A stretch of 64,000 nucleotides of DNA from Laedolimicola sp934402125 (GTDB lineage Bacteria; Bacillota; Clostridia; Lachnospirales; Lachnospiraceae): the NCBI RefSeq assembly GCF_052065835.1, contig NZ_JBQHTG010000001.1, forward strand, positions 868,001 through 932,000, in the 5' to 3' direction. This document shows, piece by piece, positions 7,674-17,251 of this stretch. The notes below the pieces were generated by a model. That model saw nothing but the letters and a program-made list of their open reading frames with translations, did not search any database and was not told the origin of the DNA. The number at the start of each line of letters is the position of its first letter. The stretch's first letter is position 1. The position numbers and the translations under genes are program-made.

Positions 7674-8990
7674 TTATACCTCTCCCTTACCACTCATTTT
7701 TAAAATTTCTTTTATATAATTTCCTGCACCCATTTCATTAAAATAGTATGCTGTTTTAGTTACTTCTTTTCTTTTTTCTTTTAATTCATCCCTGCCACTC
7801 ACAAGTTTTTCCAACACATCTCTTACCATATTCCAGTCTTTTGCCTCATATAACCCTCCTTTTAATAATTCAAAATCATCATTTTCTTTACTGCCTCCAC
7901 AAAAAATAATTGGCTTCCCTGTCAGGAAGTAATCATAGACAACAGACGAAGGATCTGATATTAAACAGTCTGACGAATAAAATATACTTAAATACTCTGA
8001 TGATTCATCCAAATGAAGATTCTTGCTGTCTTTATATTGTTTTCTCAAACACTCTTGTTGACGCTCTGTAAACTCTCCTGTAGTATTCCACTCCAAAAAA
8101 GCCTGTGGGTGAGGCCTAAATACTAATTCAATATCTTTAGCTAAACAAAAATTAACCAATTCATCTTTGTAATCAAAAAAATGGCAGTTTCCCTCGTTTG
8201 TAGTCCAACGTGGTGTCCATACAATCCTATATTTACTATGTGATTTGTCCTTCCAAATATCAGAATTTTTATTAATTTGATTCAACCTGTCATATCTCGG
8301 ATAGCCACTCATTATACATTTCGTGCTGTTGTATCCCAAACTCTTGTATCTATTAAGTATGTATTCATGATCCCTCGGGTTTTGTGTGAAATAAAATGAA
8401 ATATCCCTTAAAAAATCTGCAGGAGTACATTCATCATAAAACTCACTAAATCCAACAGGGCTAAAATAGTTTAAATAACATATTTTAGCATATTGCGCTA
8501 CATTCCAGCTTTTGTATGCTTCACAACGAGCAATATTATATGGCTGCTGAAAAAAAATATAATCCGGCTTTAATCTTTTTAGGTCGTACCATTCACCCGT
8601 TTCATAATTGTAGCCGTCTATGCATCCATATTCCTGCCAAAATGTTTCAGCCCCCTCAGATTCATATTTTTCATGGTTTAGCCACAATTTAGGTAACTCT
8701 TTTTTATTCGGGATTGCTACTATTGAAACATTAAACTTCTCATCTTTTTTCAAAGCATCATAAACACTATGCAAAGACTCCCATACCGCTGGCCGGTGGC
8801 ACACAAAAACAACATTTATTTTTTCGTGTTTTAATTCTTTAATCTGTAATCTGTAGTCGATCGCCTCTTTAGCGATCAAAACAGAAGTATACCTTATTTC
8901 ATTCAGTTCTTTTTCCAAAAGTTCGTTTTTCTTAACCAGCTTTCTCATTCCTGGCAATTTTTTTATGAATGATTTTACTCTCTTTCTCAA
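7674..8990 (-). CDS. CDP-glycerol/CDP-ribitol phosphotransferase family protein
   Basis: This is a 438-residue protein of the TagB/TagF-like family. A charged, probably coiled N-terminal stretch (residues 10-55) is followed by a GT-B-like fold. Family marks are FVCHRPAVW near residue 62, the catalytic-region FRPHPQAFLEW near 290, and SDPSSVVYDYFLTGKPIIF near 345. Such enzymes transfer alditol phosphate from a CDP carrier onto a lipid-linked sugar at the inner face of the membrane. The gene directly abuts the cytidylyltransferase downstream, which would supply its donor. It suggests that the polymer is teichoic-acid-like or carries alditol-phosphate side groups. Confidence 0.78.
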   Translation of the reverse strand: MRKRVKSFIKKLPGMRKLVKKNELLEKELNEIRYTSVLIAKEAIDYRLQIKELKHEKINVVFVCHRPAVWESLHSVYDALKKDEKFNVSIVAIPNKKELPKLWLNHEKYESEGAETFWQEYGCIDGYNYETGEWYDLKRLKPDYIFFQQPYNIARCEAYKSWNVAQYAKICYLNYFSPVGFSEFYDECTPADFLRDISFYFTQNPRDHEYILNRYKSLGYNSTKCIMSGYPRYDRLNQINKNSDIWKDKSHSKYRIVWTPRWTTNEGNCHFFDYKDELVNFCLAKDIELVFRPHPQAFLEWNTTGEFTERQQECLRKQYKDSKNLHLDESSEYLSIFYSSDCLISDPSSVVYDYFLTGKPIIFCGGSKENDDFELLKGGLYEAKDWNMVRDVLEKLVSGRDELKEKRKEVTKTAYYFNEMGAGNYIKEILKMSGKGEV

Positions 8991-8994
8991 AATT

Positions 8995-10506
8995 TTACCC
9001 CTTTACCAACATGATCCACTTTTCTTTAATAACTTTTTTCTGTTCACCTGATAAACCAATACAATATAAAAGAACAATATAAACACATCCATATAAACAA
9101 CAAAATCCTATTAACTGGATCCATGAATCTATCACAACAAACTTCAACACTCTTGAACTAACAATCGTTAAAACGCTCACTGGAATTAACCACTTAAACA
9201 TCTCTTTCCAGAATATAAATATATTCAAACCAATTTTATGATGATAATAATAATTCATAAACAATCCATGACCCAGCAATGTTGCGAACAAAGTGCCTAA
9301 GCATGTACCAACAACTCCCCACATTTTAATCAAGAAAATACTAGCAACAACATTAACACATGCCACACAAAAATATACTATTGATCGCATTCTATGCATA
9401 TTTTTCGCATTTTGAATATTTACACCAAGAGTTTGAACTGCCGGTATATATCCTGCTAGCATTAAAATAAGGGTTGCATAATATGATATTTCATATTCTT
9501 CCCCAACCCATAAACATACAAACTGACGCCCCACCAGCAGGAATCCCGACAAAACCAATAACATTAAATAATTATTAAATTTTCCAACTTTAACAAACAC
9601 ATTTGTTAATTCATTTTCTTTCGTTCTGTCAACTGCCAATCTATTTGCTTCAGGAACGAACATCTCAGGAACAATCCATGAAACTGTTGTATAATAATTC
9701 TTTAAATTATATCCCACACTATATATCGCAACGGCAATTGTTCCTGTTAATCTTCCCAGAAGGAATTTATCCACATTAGAATTTAATTGATCAACTACAT
9801 CGCTTAAAAAAATAAATAATGTATATCCCAATAGTTCTTTAAAAATTTCTTTATTAAAAAACCCTATATTAATTTTCATTTGAAGCTTAGCATAGCAATA
9901 CCAAACATTTGCAATTAACCTAACTATTGTTAAAAACAATGTAACCGAAACTACACTAACCGAACCGCCGCCCATATAAAGTAATGGAAGATTTAAAACA
10001 GGAATTGCTATATTTATTATAATTCCAACAACTTTCTGATATACAAATCTTTCGTTGGCAGACATATATGCTACATATAGACTATTGGGAAATGAAATTG
10101 CAAGATTAACAACCATTATGACTAACAGTTTTTTCGCTATACTATAGTCCTCTGTTGTTAATTGTTTACCTAATATTCCAATGTTAAAGTATAAAATAGC
10201 TCCTGCGAATAAGCACAATGCCGTGATAACCAGAAATACTTTCATAAACATTCCGTTTACATTTGCAACTTCATTATCGTCATCATTTTTATTTCTGGCC
10301 AAAACATAATAGCGAATGTATGCTCCATTAAATCCTAAATTCATTAAATTTAAATAATTAACAACTGAAAGAACTAACTGATACAAACCGTATTCGCTTT
10401 GTCCCAGTATACGGATCATTATTGGTGTATACGCAAGTCCAACAATGATTGTTATTATTTGAGAAAAAAATGATAAGGCAATTCCTCTAGATATTTGCTT
10501 TTTCAT
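8995..10506 (-). CDS. wzx: Wzx-type polysaccharide flippase
   Basis: This is a 503-residue protein with about 12-14 hydrophobic segments in the pattern of the MATE/polysaccharide transporter superfamily (MVF/MOP). The N terminus (GIALSFFSQIITIIVGLAYTP) and the early LGQSEYGLYQLV motif are characteristic of Wzx and RfbX proteins. It would flip the undecaprenyl-linked repeat unit to the outside before polymerisation. Start and upstream gene end overlap by 20 bases. Its only plausible partner in the window is the Wzy-like protein at 15000-16232. Confidence 0.88.
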   Translation of the reverse strand: MKKQISRGIALSFFSQIITIIVGLAYTPIMIRILGQSEYGLYQLVLSVVNYLNLMNLGFNGAYIRYYVLARNKNDDDNEVANVNGMFMKVFLVITALCLFAGAILYFNIGILGKQLTTEDYSIAKKLLVIMVVNLAISFPNSLYVAYMSANERFVYQKVVGIIINIAIPVLNLPLLYMGGGSVSVVSVTLFLTIVRLIANVWYCYAKLQMKINIGFFNKEIFKELLGYTLFIFLSDVVDQLNSNVDKFLLGRLTGTIAVAIYSVGYNLKNYYTTVSWIVPEMFVPEANRLAVDRTKENELTNVFVKVGKFNNYLMLLVLSGFLLVGRQFVCLWVGEEYEISYYATLILMLAGYIPAVQTLGVNIQNAKNMHRMRSIVYFCVACVNVVASIFLIKMWGVVGTCLGTLFATLLGHGLFMNYYYHHKIGLNIFIFWKEMFKWLIPVSVLTIVSSRVLKFVVIDSWIQLIGFCCLYGCVYIVLLYCIGLSGEQKKVIKEKWIMLVKG

Positions 10507-11518
10507 TTATAAATCCCCTCGTATAATATTTTATATATTGCTTTATGGTATATGTCTTCTTCATCTGAAATATTTTTTTTATAACTACATCTAATTTTTT
10601 ACTTTCTATTGTCCTATACTCTAGCAATTCATAGCAATATGAAGGCATTAAATTTGCACATCCTGCTTTATATTTCAAACATTTTTCATTTCCTAAGATC
10701 GAATAAATATGTTTTCTCCAGATATACATTAAAATAATTGCCTCTGAATAACGTTCAATAATAGCATCATGCCATTCGTCATTCATCAATCTCAAATCCA
10801 CATCTAATCCCTGAACATTCAATACAGCTTGCTCAAGTTCATTCATACTTGTATACACACTCTGCCCAGTCTGACGATATGCATAAATTGGTCTATTAAC
10901 TGCGAACATTTCACCATAATTTAAACTATTCACAACAATATTATTATCATCAAAATATCCTAATTTTTTAATGTACTCTATTCTAGTTGTATCAAAAACT
11001 TTCCTGTATACACATCCACCAGCATGCATATAATAATTCTCTAAAAAATTCTTTTTATCTATACATTGATTTGACACTTCCGAAGGCAATATATGTTCTT
11101 TTCCTAAAACTCCATCTGTCACATAGCGAAACCCAAAGGCCACAATACTAATCGATACATTACTTTCAAATACTTCTATTGCTTTCTTAATGAAACTAGT
11201 ATCACAATAATAGTCATCTCCATCTAATGTACAAAAAATATCTCCCGTTGAATGTTCTAATATATTCAGCCTATTAGCACTTGCTCTTTTTACCGAATCA
11301 TATTTTTCATCTTGCATCCTAGGCATGATATATAATTTTATTTGGCTTGGATATTGCTGTATATACTCATTAACAACCTCAATCGTTCCGTCTGTCGAGC
11401 CATCATCACCAACAAGAATTTCCCAATCACATGGTTTATCTATTGCAAGAATACTCTCCATGCTTTGCCTTACATATTCTTTTTGATTATAATAAGTCAC
11501 AAGAAACGATACTTTCAT
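10487..11518 (-). CDS. Family 2 glycosyltransferase
   Basis: This is a 343-residue GT-A protein. It opens with VSFLVTYYNQKEYVRQSM, has GDDGSTDGT for nucleotide binding near residue 38 and the metal-binding DXD motif as LDGDDYY near residue 97. It should add one sugar to the lipid-linked repeat at the cytoplasmic membrane face. Donor and linkage cannot be predicted. It overlaps the flippase gene by 20 bases and the upstream acyltransferase gene by 4, which indicates tight translational coupling in the operon. Confidence 0.85.
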   Translation of the reverse strand: MKVSFLVTYYNQKEYVRQSMESILAIDKPCDWEILVGDDGSTDGTIEVVNEYIQQYPSQIKLYIMPRMQDEKYDSVKRASANRLNILEHSTGDIFCTLDGDDYYCDTSFIKKAIEVFESNVSISIVAFGFRYVTDGVLGKEHILPSEVSNQCIDKKNFLENYYMHAGGCVYRKVFDTTRIEYIKKLGYFDDNNIVVNSLNYGEMFAVNRPIYAYRQTGQSVYTSMNELEQAVLNVQGLDVDLRLMNDEWHDAIIERYSEAIILMYIWRKHIYSILGNEKCLKYKAGCANLMPSYCYELLEYRTIESKKLDVVIKKIFQMKKTYTIKQYIKYYTRGFINEKANI

Positions 11519-12459
11519 AAATTAAGCTCCCATATTTCATAAACGCCTGTACGTCCGCCAAACCCTTCTTTTTGCGCACATAAGCCTTCATTTAAATAGA
11601 TTCTTCCATGTTCCGTAGAAATTCCAAAATCAAGCCACTTCTTATTATCCTTATACTTTTCAATTACCGTCGCGACTGCCAGATCTAACGCTCCAACTGT
11701 CCTAGCTTCATCGTCTGCAGCCATATACTGAGTGTGTACAACCTGTCCATACTCATAAACTACTGTTCCAGCAATTAATTTTCCTTCTTTTTTTGCTGCA
11801 AAAAGATGAATGTTGTCTGGCAATCTGTCATGAAGCAATTTAAGTTCTTCACCCGTATGAACTGCATGTACATCATGTCTTTCCGTTAATACAGTTTCTT
11901 CCAGTTCCATAAATATTTTATAGTCTTTAAGTTCCGTCAGTTCTTCAATTACAACGCCTTCGCGTTTTGCTCTTGATATTTGCGCTTTCCTTCCCTTAGG
12001 CATTTTAAGCGGTGCTACCAGATTTATATAAGTAGACACATCTACCGTAATAAGCCGGGCTCCATTTGCAAAAAGTGAAAATCTATCTTCTTCTGCCGGT
12101 TGTGTATGATAAATATGCGGTATTGTTTTGTATATCACCTTCTCTATACCATTTTCTTTTGCATATTCGATCAAAGCTTGAAAACAATCATTCATTGTAT
12201 GCTGCTTCATTTTTTCATCTGTAATAAATCCTCCATAAGTAAGCCCCCCATGGGAATATAAAACATTTTCTTTTTCACTTAACGGAAGAATTGCTACAAG
12301 TTTCTCATCATCCCAAAACATCAGTGAATGATCTAAAAATCGATCCTTATGATAGTCCATATATTTTCTATCAAACATAAACAAGGAATTTTTGCTCTTA
12401 CTGTTAAATTCATTCCAAATATTTATATCTTCTTCTGAATATCTCCGTACCTGTATCAT
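11515..12459 (-). CDS. GNAT/FemAB-like acyltransferase (BioF2-type)
   Basis: This is a 314-residue protein resembling the double-GNAT acyltransferases related to FemAB. The N lobe contains YSHGGLTYGGF, and the C lobe has the acyl-CoA-type pattern LFAAKKEGKLIAGTVVYEYG and LDFGISTEHG. It follows an FdtA/FdtB pair, so it could acylate the amino group of the 3-amino-3,6-dideoxy sugar or attach an amino acid. That is inference from position. The ATG at 12459, preceded by AAGGGAG, is a better start than one 12 codons upstream that would overlap the aminotransferase end. Confidence 0.68.
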   Translation of the reverse strand: MIQVRRYSEEDINIWNEFNSKSKNSLFMFDRKYMDYHKDRFLDHSLMFWDDEKLVAILPLSEKENVLYSHGGLTYGGFITDEKMKQHTMNDCFQALIEYAKENGIEKVIYKTIPHIYHTQPAEEDRFSLFANGARLITVDVSTYINLVAPLKMPKGRKAQISRAKREGVVIEELTELKDYKIFMELEETVLTERHDVHAVHTGEELKLLHDRLPDNIHLFAAKKEGKLIAGTVVYEYGQVVHTQYMAADDEARTVGALDLAVATVIEKYKDNKKWLDFGISTEHGRIYLNEGLCAQKEGFGGRTGVYEIWELNL

Positions 12460-12469
12460 TATCTCTCCC

Positions 12470-13567
12470 TTATTTAAACATGTTAATTTTCTCAATTACA
12501 TACTCGACCTCTTCATCTGTCAGTCCATAATACATTGGCAGACTTAATTCCGTGGCGCTTATTTCCTCTGCAATCGGAAAATCTCCCTCCTTGTATCCCA
12601 ACTCCTTATAACACTCCTGCAAATGCATCGGAATCGGATAATGCTTGTTTGTACCTATACCCACATCATTCAAATATTTTTCTAATTCGTTTCTTCTTTC
12701 ACAACGAATTCCAAATATATGCCATACCGGAACAGCATCTTCAATGACATACGGCAACTCAATCAACGGATTCTTTATCCCCTTCAAATATAAGCCGGCA
12801 ATTCGTCTACGTTCCTCATTCATTTTCTCTAATAATGGTAATTTTGCTCTAAGAAAAGCCGCCTGCAATTCATCCAGTCTTGAATTATTCCCTTTATAAA
12901 TATGATGATACTTATAATCTGATCCATAGTTTCCCAATGCTCTTACTCTCTTTATCAGTTCTTCGCTATTGCTGACTGTTGCTCCGGCATCGCCCAGTGC
13001 TCCAAGATTTTTTCCGGGATAAAAGCTAAATCCTGCAGCATCACCAAAGCTTCCTATCTTTTTTCCCTTATATGTCGCACCATGCGCCTGCGCGCAATCT
13101 TCAATCACATATAAATTATACTTTTTCGCGATTTCCATAATTGGATCCATATCGCAGGCCTGTCCATAAAGATGTACCGGCATAATCGCCTTCGTTTTAG
13201 AAGTAATCGCAGCTTCGATTCTGGTCGGATCGATATTAAAGGTTCTAATATCCGGCTCTACAAAAGCTAATGTCGCTCCAACATAGGTGACTGCAAGAGC
13301 CGTTGCAATATATGTATTAGATGGTACAATAACCTCATCCCCTGCTTTAATATCTAATGCTTTCAGTGCTAACATTAACGCATCCAGACCGTTTCCGGTT
13401 CCTACGCAATGCTCAACAACGCAAAAATCAGCAAATTCCTTTTCAAATGCTTCATCTTCTGTTCCTTCGATGTACCAGCTACGTGTATACACTCTTTCAA
13501 AGGCCGCTCTAAGTTCTTTATCTAATTCTTTTTCCATTGGTTTAAAACTTACAAATGGGATTTTCAC
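12470..13567 (-). CDS. DegT/DnrJ/EryC1 aminotransferase, FdtB/QdtB-like
   Basis: This is a 365-residue PLP-dependent sugar aminotransferase. It shows the cofactor-binding NTYIATALAVTYVGA region, EDCAQAHGA with the pyridine-binding aspartate, and the Schiff-base lysine in FSFYPGKNLGALGDAG near residue 185. Placed directly after a 3,4-ketoisomerase of the FdtA/QdtA type, it most likely makes dTDP-3-amino-3,6-dideoxy-D-galactose or -glucose (Fuc3N or Qui3N). The earlier enzymes RmlA and RmlB are not in the window and must be encoded elsewhere. One base separates its start from the ketoisomerase stop. Confidence 0.83.
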   Translation of the reverse strand: MKIPFVSFKPMEKELDKELRAAFERVYTRSWYIEGTEDEAFEKEFADFCVVEHCVGTGNGLDALMLALKALDIKAGDEVIVPSNTYIATALAVTYVGATLAFVEPDIRTFNIDPTRIEAAITSKTKAIMPVHLYGQACDMDPIMEIAKKYNLYVIEDCAQAHGATYKGKKIGSFGDAAGFSFYPGKNLGALGDAGATVSNSEELIKRVRALGNYGSDYKYHHIYKGNNSRLDELQAAFLRAKLPLLEKMNEERRRIAGLYLKGIKNPLIELPYVIEDAVPVWHIFGIRCERRNELEKYLNDVGIGTNKHYPIPMHLQECYKELGYKEGDFPIAEEISATELSLPMYYGLTDEEVEYVIEKINMFK

Positions 13568-13568
13568 T

Positions 13569-13976
13569 TTAATTCTCCTTTTTGCCTACAAATTTTAAAA
13601 ACTCATTGTAATCTCTGATGTAATCGGATTCATCATAAAACTCCGACGCCAATACCATTAACACTGCATCTGGTGAAAAATCATACATTTCTCTCCACAT
13701 ATTATTGGCTACATAAAGTCCCTCATACGGTTTTTCCAAAGGAACTATCTTTTTTTCTTCTCCATTATCCAATAAAACTTTACAACTTCCATGAATACAT
13801 ATTAAAATTTGTTCCAATTTCTTGTGCGCATGAAATCCTCGAATTACACCTTCTGCCGTATCGTACATGTAATACACTCTTTTAATTTCAAACGGTATAT
13901 CTTTAAATTCCTCTAACGCTATCAATTGTCCTCGTTCATCCCCGTGAGGCTGAAATACGTATTTTATTACTTGCAT
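13569..13976 (-). CDS. dTDP-4-keto-6-deoxyhexose 3,4-ketoisomerase, FdtA/QdtA/WxcM-like
   Basis: This is a 135-residue single-domain cupin, the full size of FdtA and QdtA. It has the family start PHGDERGQLIALEE and the conserved histidine pair in RGFHAHKKLEQILICIHG, plus MWREMYDFSPDAVLMVLAS. The enzyme moves the keto group of dTDP-4-keto-6-deoxyglucose from C4 to C3 so that the next enzyme can aminate C3. Whether the product is the galacto (FdtA) or gluco (QdtA) isomer cannot be decided by eye. Confidence 0.85.
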   Translation of the reverse strand: MQVIKYVFQPHGDERGQLIALEEFKDIPFEIKRVYYMYDTAEGVIRGFHAHKKLEQILICIHGSCKVLLDNGEEKKIVPLEKPYEGLYVANNMWREMYDFSPDAVLMVLASEFYDESDYIRDYNEFLKFVGKKEN

Positions 13977-13991
13977 TTTGCATTTCTCCTG

Positions 13992-14951
13992 TTAACAACT
14001 TAATGTCTTTTTTAAGATTTCGATATCACATTCTCTTGGTAACTTTTTCTTTCCTGCTTTCATTTTTCTGCGAAAATAAAGTATCTTTGGAAACATAACC
14101 ACCTTATATATTTTTTTTATATACATAGGTAAAGAACTTTTTCTTAAATACTTCAGATATCTTTTGGTAATTGCATTTGTTCCTTCTTTTCTTTCCCCAA
14201 TCAATCTGTCCGACATTTCATAATCTTTATATAATAATCTTTCCCATTTGCTATCATTGTTGGTTGATATTCCTGTACCATACTCGTACCAAACAACCGT
14301 GTGTGGGAAGTAGCATACTCGTAAATTATCAAATATCATAATCCGAATCATATAATCTTCTGCGTAAATTATTTTGCTTTTTATTAGCTCTAAATATTTC
14401 TGTATTGCATCTGACTCCATCATTTGAGCAGCACCTAAAATCGTATCATTAGCTAATAAATAATCTATAAATATATCTTTATATTTTCCCTCTTTTGTAT
14501 ATAATTCCTTCTTTATTGGACTGCCTTTTGTCGGAAACAGAGTTACACCATTTTGGCTTGCGCAATAATATACTGCATCGCCAAAACTTACTACTGCCTT
14601 CGACTTTTTCATAAAATCAAACCATTTTCTTAGCGTTTCCTTATGGTACAATAAATCTCCAGGTGCAATTGTTTTTATATATTTGCCCTTTGCATTTTTA
14701 ACAGCTCTATATATATTTTCCACTGTTCCCTGATTTGTTTCTGAATTTGTTATCACATAATTATCAAATTCATATTTTTTCATTATCTCTATGATATTGC
14801 TATCATGCCTTACGTCTGAACCATCATCTGCAACTATAATCTGCATTCGTATATCATCTTGTGTCAAAATAGACTCTAAGGTTTGTCTCAATTTATCCCA
14901 TATAGAATTGTATGTGACTACTACAACAGATACTTCTACATTATCATTCAT
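13992..14951 (-). CDS. Family 2 glycosyltransferase
   Basis: This is a 319-residue GT-A protein with VSVVVVTYNS at the start, VADDGSD near residue 40 and TIAPGDLLY where the DXD motif is expected, so the metal site is atypical (one aspartate, APGD). The basic C-terminal tail (RRKMKAGKKKLPR) could hold it at the membrane. The ATG at 14951 follows AGGAG by seven bases; a TTG two codons upstream is less likely. It lies between the ketoisomerase and the polymerase. Its sugar is unknown. Confidence 0.8.
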   Translation of the reverse strand: MNDNVEVSVVVVTYNSIWDKLRQTLESILTQDDIRMQIIVADDGSDVRHDSNIIEIMKKYEFDNYVITNSETNQGTVENIYRAVKNAKGKYIKTIAPGDLLYHKETLRKWFDFMKKSKAVVSFGDAVYYCASQNGVTLFPTKGSPIKKELYTKEGKYKDIFIDYLLANDTILGAAQMMESDAIQKYLELIKSKIIYAEDYMIRIMIFDNLRVCYFPHTVVWYEYGTGISTNNDSKWERLLYKDYEMSDRLIGERKEGTNAITKRYLKYLRKSSLPMYIKKIYKVVMFPKILYFRRKMKAGKKKLPRECDIEILKKTLSC

Positions 14952-14999
14952 AGCCAATCTCCTACCTCAAACATTTTACATAAAAAATCCTCAAGGAAA

Positions 15000-16232
15000 T
15001 CATGTATAACTTTCTTCTCTTGAGAATTTCGATTGATTTAAATAATATATAATACTTAAAAAAAACATAAATATTGCAATACTTGTATTAAACATAACTC
15101 CATGTACAATAGATGTTTCCAAAGCAATTATTACGATAATTGCTTTCCAATATCTTCTTTCTTGTCCTCTTAATCCATTCCCTTTACGATACATTTCTAT
15201 AAGCATCCAAATATATACTACAATGCCCCAAATTCCCCATTTCATAAGGATTGTAAAATAGCCATTATGTAAAAAGGGTAACGTATCTTCTGTCGATACC
15301 AAATATGCATATCCATGAACATCTAATTGTGTACCAAATCCACCTCCAAACAACTTTTCAACAATAGAATTTCCTTTAAATTGTTCTATTTCACAATAAG
15401 CCTCGTATCCTCTCCAATTATTATTAACAGCTACAAAATCCCAAGAATCCGTGCCAAATGACACTTCTGTAAATGAACCTAATATTTTATTTACAAAATT
15501 TCCAATCATAGATGGAAATATTAAACTTATCAGAATTATACATATTACTAATATTCCAAAATACTTTGCTAATTTCTTAGGGTTTTTCATAACTCCCGAA
15601 TAAATCACAAAAATAGCCATCATCATTAAATTCGTTCTGGAAAAGTGAATCAAGATATCAGCTATCAAAATACACATACTTGTATTTTTTATCCATTTCT
15701 GCATTTTGATCTCTTTTATGAAATAAATCCCTATAAATAATGTTATTACTGCTAATCCATCTCCAGTACCTATTAACACGCGCAATCCATAAATAGAACC
15801 ATCTCCTATTCCACTCTTCAAAATAGTTAAAATTGAATGACTCAAATCATAAACCGCAAATCCGGTTCCTATAACAAAAAGTATTTTATAAATGTCAAGC
15901 TCATCTGTATTTTTTTTCACTCCTACAATATTTTCTCCTACCATCCAATAAAGTAGGGGCATACTACAGTACACTATATCCTTAATTATGTTTTTTATCG
16001 TATAATCTTCAAAAAAGTAATTACATATACCTATCAATATTCCCAATATTAATAGAGAAAGATACCATATTTTCCCTGGGAAAAGATTTTTTCTTATTTT
16101 TGCATTATTATACACACTGCAAATTATAATGACCGCCACTAGTCCAATCGTAAGAAGTTCTATACTGCAAAAACGTGCGAGTATAATAACGCTCAATATC
16201 AATATTGCATAGTTTTTTTTTAATGCTTTCAT
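15000..16232 (-). CDS. wzy: Wzy-like O-antigen/capsule polymerase
   Basis: This is a 410-residue protein with roughly 11-12 hydrophobic segments and one large outer loop (about residues 255-310, containing NNNWRGYEAY). It is followed by FLHNGYFTILMKWGIWG, the histidine/asparagine pattern seen in Wzy and O-antigen ligase-type enzymes. It would join flipped repeat units on the outer face of the membrane. The gene is very AT-rich, as is usual for wzy. It is the only polymerase candidate in the cluster. Confidence 0.78.
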   Translation of the reverse strand: MKALKKNYAILILSVIILARFCSIELLTIGLVAVIIICSVYNNAKIRKNLFPGKIWYLSLLILGILIGICNYFFEDYTIKNIIKDIVYCSMPLLYWMVGENIVGVKKNTDELDIYKILFVIGTGFAVYDLSHSILTILKSGIGDGSIYGLRVLIGTGDGLAVITLFIGIYFIKEIKMQKWIKNTSMCILIADILIHFSRTNLMMMAIFVIYSGVMKNPKKLAKYFGILVICIILISLIFPSMIGNFVNKILGSFTEVSFGTDSWDFVAVNNNWRGYEAYCEIEQFKGNSIVEKLFGGGFGTQLDVHGYAYLVSTEDTLPFLHNGYFTILMKWGIWGIVVYIWMLIEMYRKGNGLRGQERRYWKAIIVIIALETSIVHGVMFNTSIAIFMFFLSIIYYLNQSKFSREESYT

Positions 16233-16237
16233 ATTTT

Positions 16238-17113
16238 TTATTTCCTCTCACGCTTTATCCATAAGTATTTGATATACAGCCATGTATTTATTTTAAATGC
16301 TATTTTATATATTAAATTTTGTACTTTATTTGTTTTTAAACATTCCACGTTATATATACACTTTGCTTCATATAGGAGTTGCATCTTCTTTTTGACGGAT
16401 GTAATATTTTGATTAATAATCGCTGAATGTTCATGAATATACTGCAACTCGTTTAATAAATAGTTCTTATAACCTGCTTTTTTTACTTTGTATGATAGGA
16501 GCGACTCCTCTCCATATAAAAATGTTTTTTCATTAAATCCTTTAACCTTATTCCAAACGTTAGACGAACACATTAATAGTGAACCAGGGAGAACATCCAC
16601 TTCCATATTATCTTTTGAAAGATTTTTGTACTCTTGAGGATCATACAGTTTCATTAAAAAGAGGTTTGAATTCCACAGCATCATACCAAATGTAGGTAGT
16701 TTCCATGCTGTTAAATACTTTTTGTTGTCCGGAACTATCATTTTCGGCGATATCAGTCCAATATTCTCATTTTTTTCAATGAAGTCTATCATTTTATTAA
16801 CAGTATCATTTGTGTATGATACGTCTGTGTTCGAAATCATAATTATTTCTGGATCATACTTTTCTATTGCATATGCTGCACCTATATTATTTCCCACCGC
16901 ATATCCAAAGTTTCTTTCGTTTCTTATAATATCTATCTTTTTTCTTTTATTTATATTCTGAATTTTATTTTCTAATTTATCATAAATTTCTTTTTCAGAA
17001 CCATTATCTACAACAATGATTTTATCAATTGAATTATATCCATAAATTGTTTTCACATATTTGAATGCTATCTCTTCATCATTAAAGCACAATACTATAA
17101 CCGCTAATTTCAT
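16238..17113 (-). CDS. Family 2 glycosyltransferase, rhamnosyltransferase-like
   Basis: This is a 291-residue GT-A protein with LAVIVLCFNDEEIAFKYV at the N terminus, VVDNGSEKEIY near residue 35, and ISNTDVSY near residue 93 as the metal-binding site (NTD). The later DVLPGSLLMCSSNVW and FLYGEESLLSYKVKKAGY are typical of the GT2 branch around RfbF and WbbL. The gene is strongly AT-rich and starts a stretch that ends five bases before the polymerase. The donor is uncertain; similarity of this branch to rhamnosyltransferases is only suggestive. Confidence 0.8.
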   Translation of the reverse strand: MKLAVIVLCFNDEEIAFKYVKTIYGYNSIDKIIVVDNGSEKEIYDKLENKIQNINKRKKIDIIRNERNFGYAVGNNIGAAYAIEKYDPEIIMISNTDVSYTNDTVNKMIDFIEKNENIGLISPKMIVPDNKKYLTAWKLPTFGMMLWNSNLFLMKLYDPQEYKNLSKDNMEVDVLPGSLLMCSSNVWNKVKGFNEKTFLYGEESLLSYKVKKAGYKNYLLNELQYIHEHSAIINQNITSVKKKMQLLYEAKCIYNVECLKTNKVQNLIYKIAFKINTWLYIKYLWIKRERK

Positions 17114-17251
17114 TATTGAACTTTGTATAATAATCTCTAAAGACTATCATATACTTCCTTTCTACTTTTAACCTAAGATACTATCTTCATAATTTTCCCA
17201 TGTTCGGCAAAATTTATCATATTTTAATAGTTCGCTTATTGTTTTTTGTCT

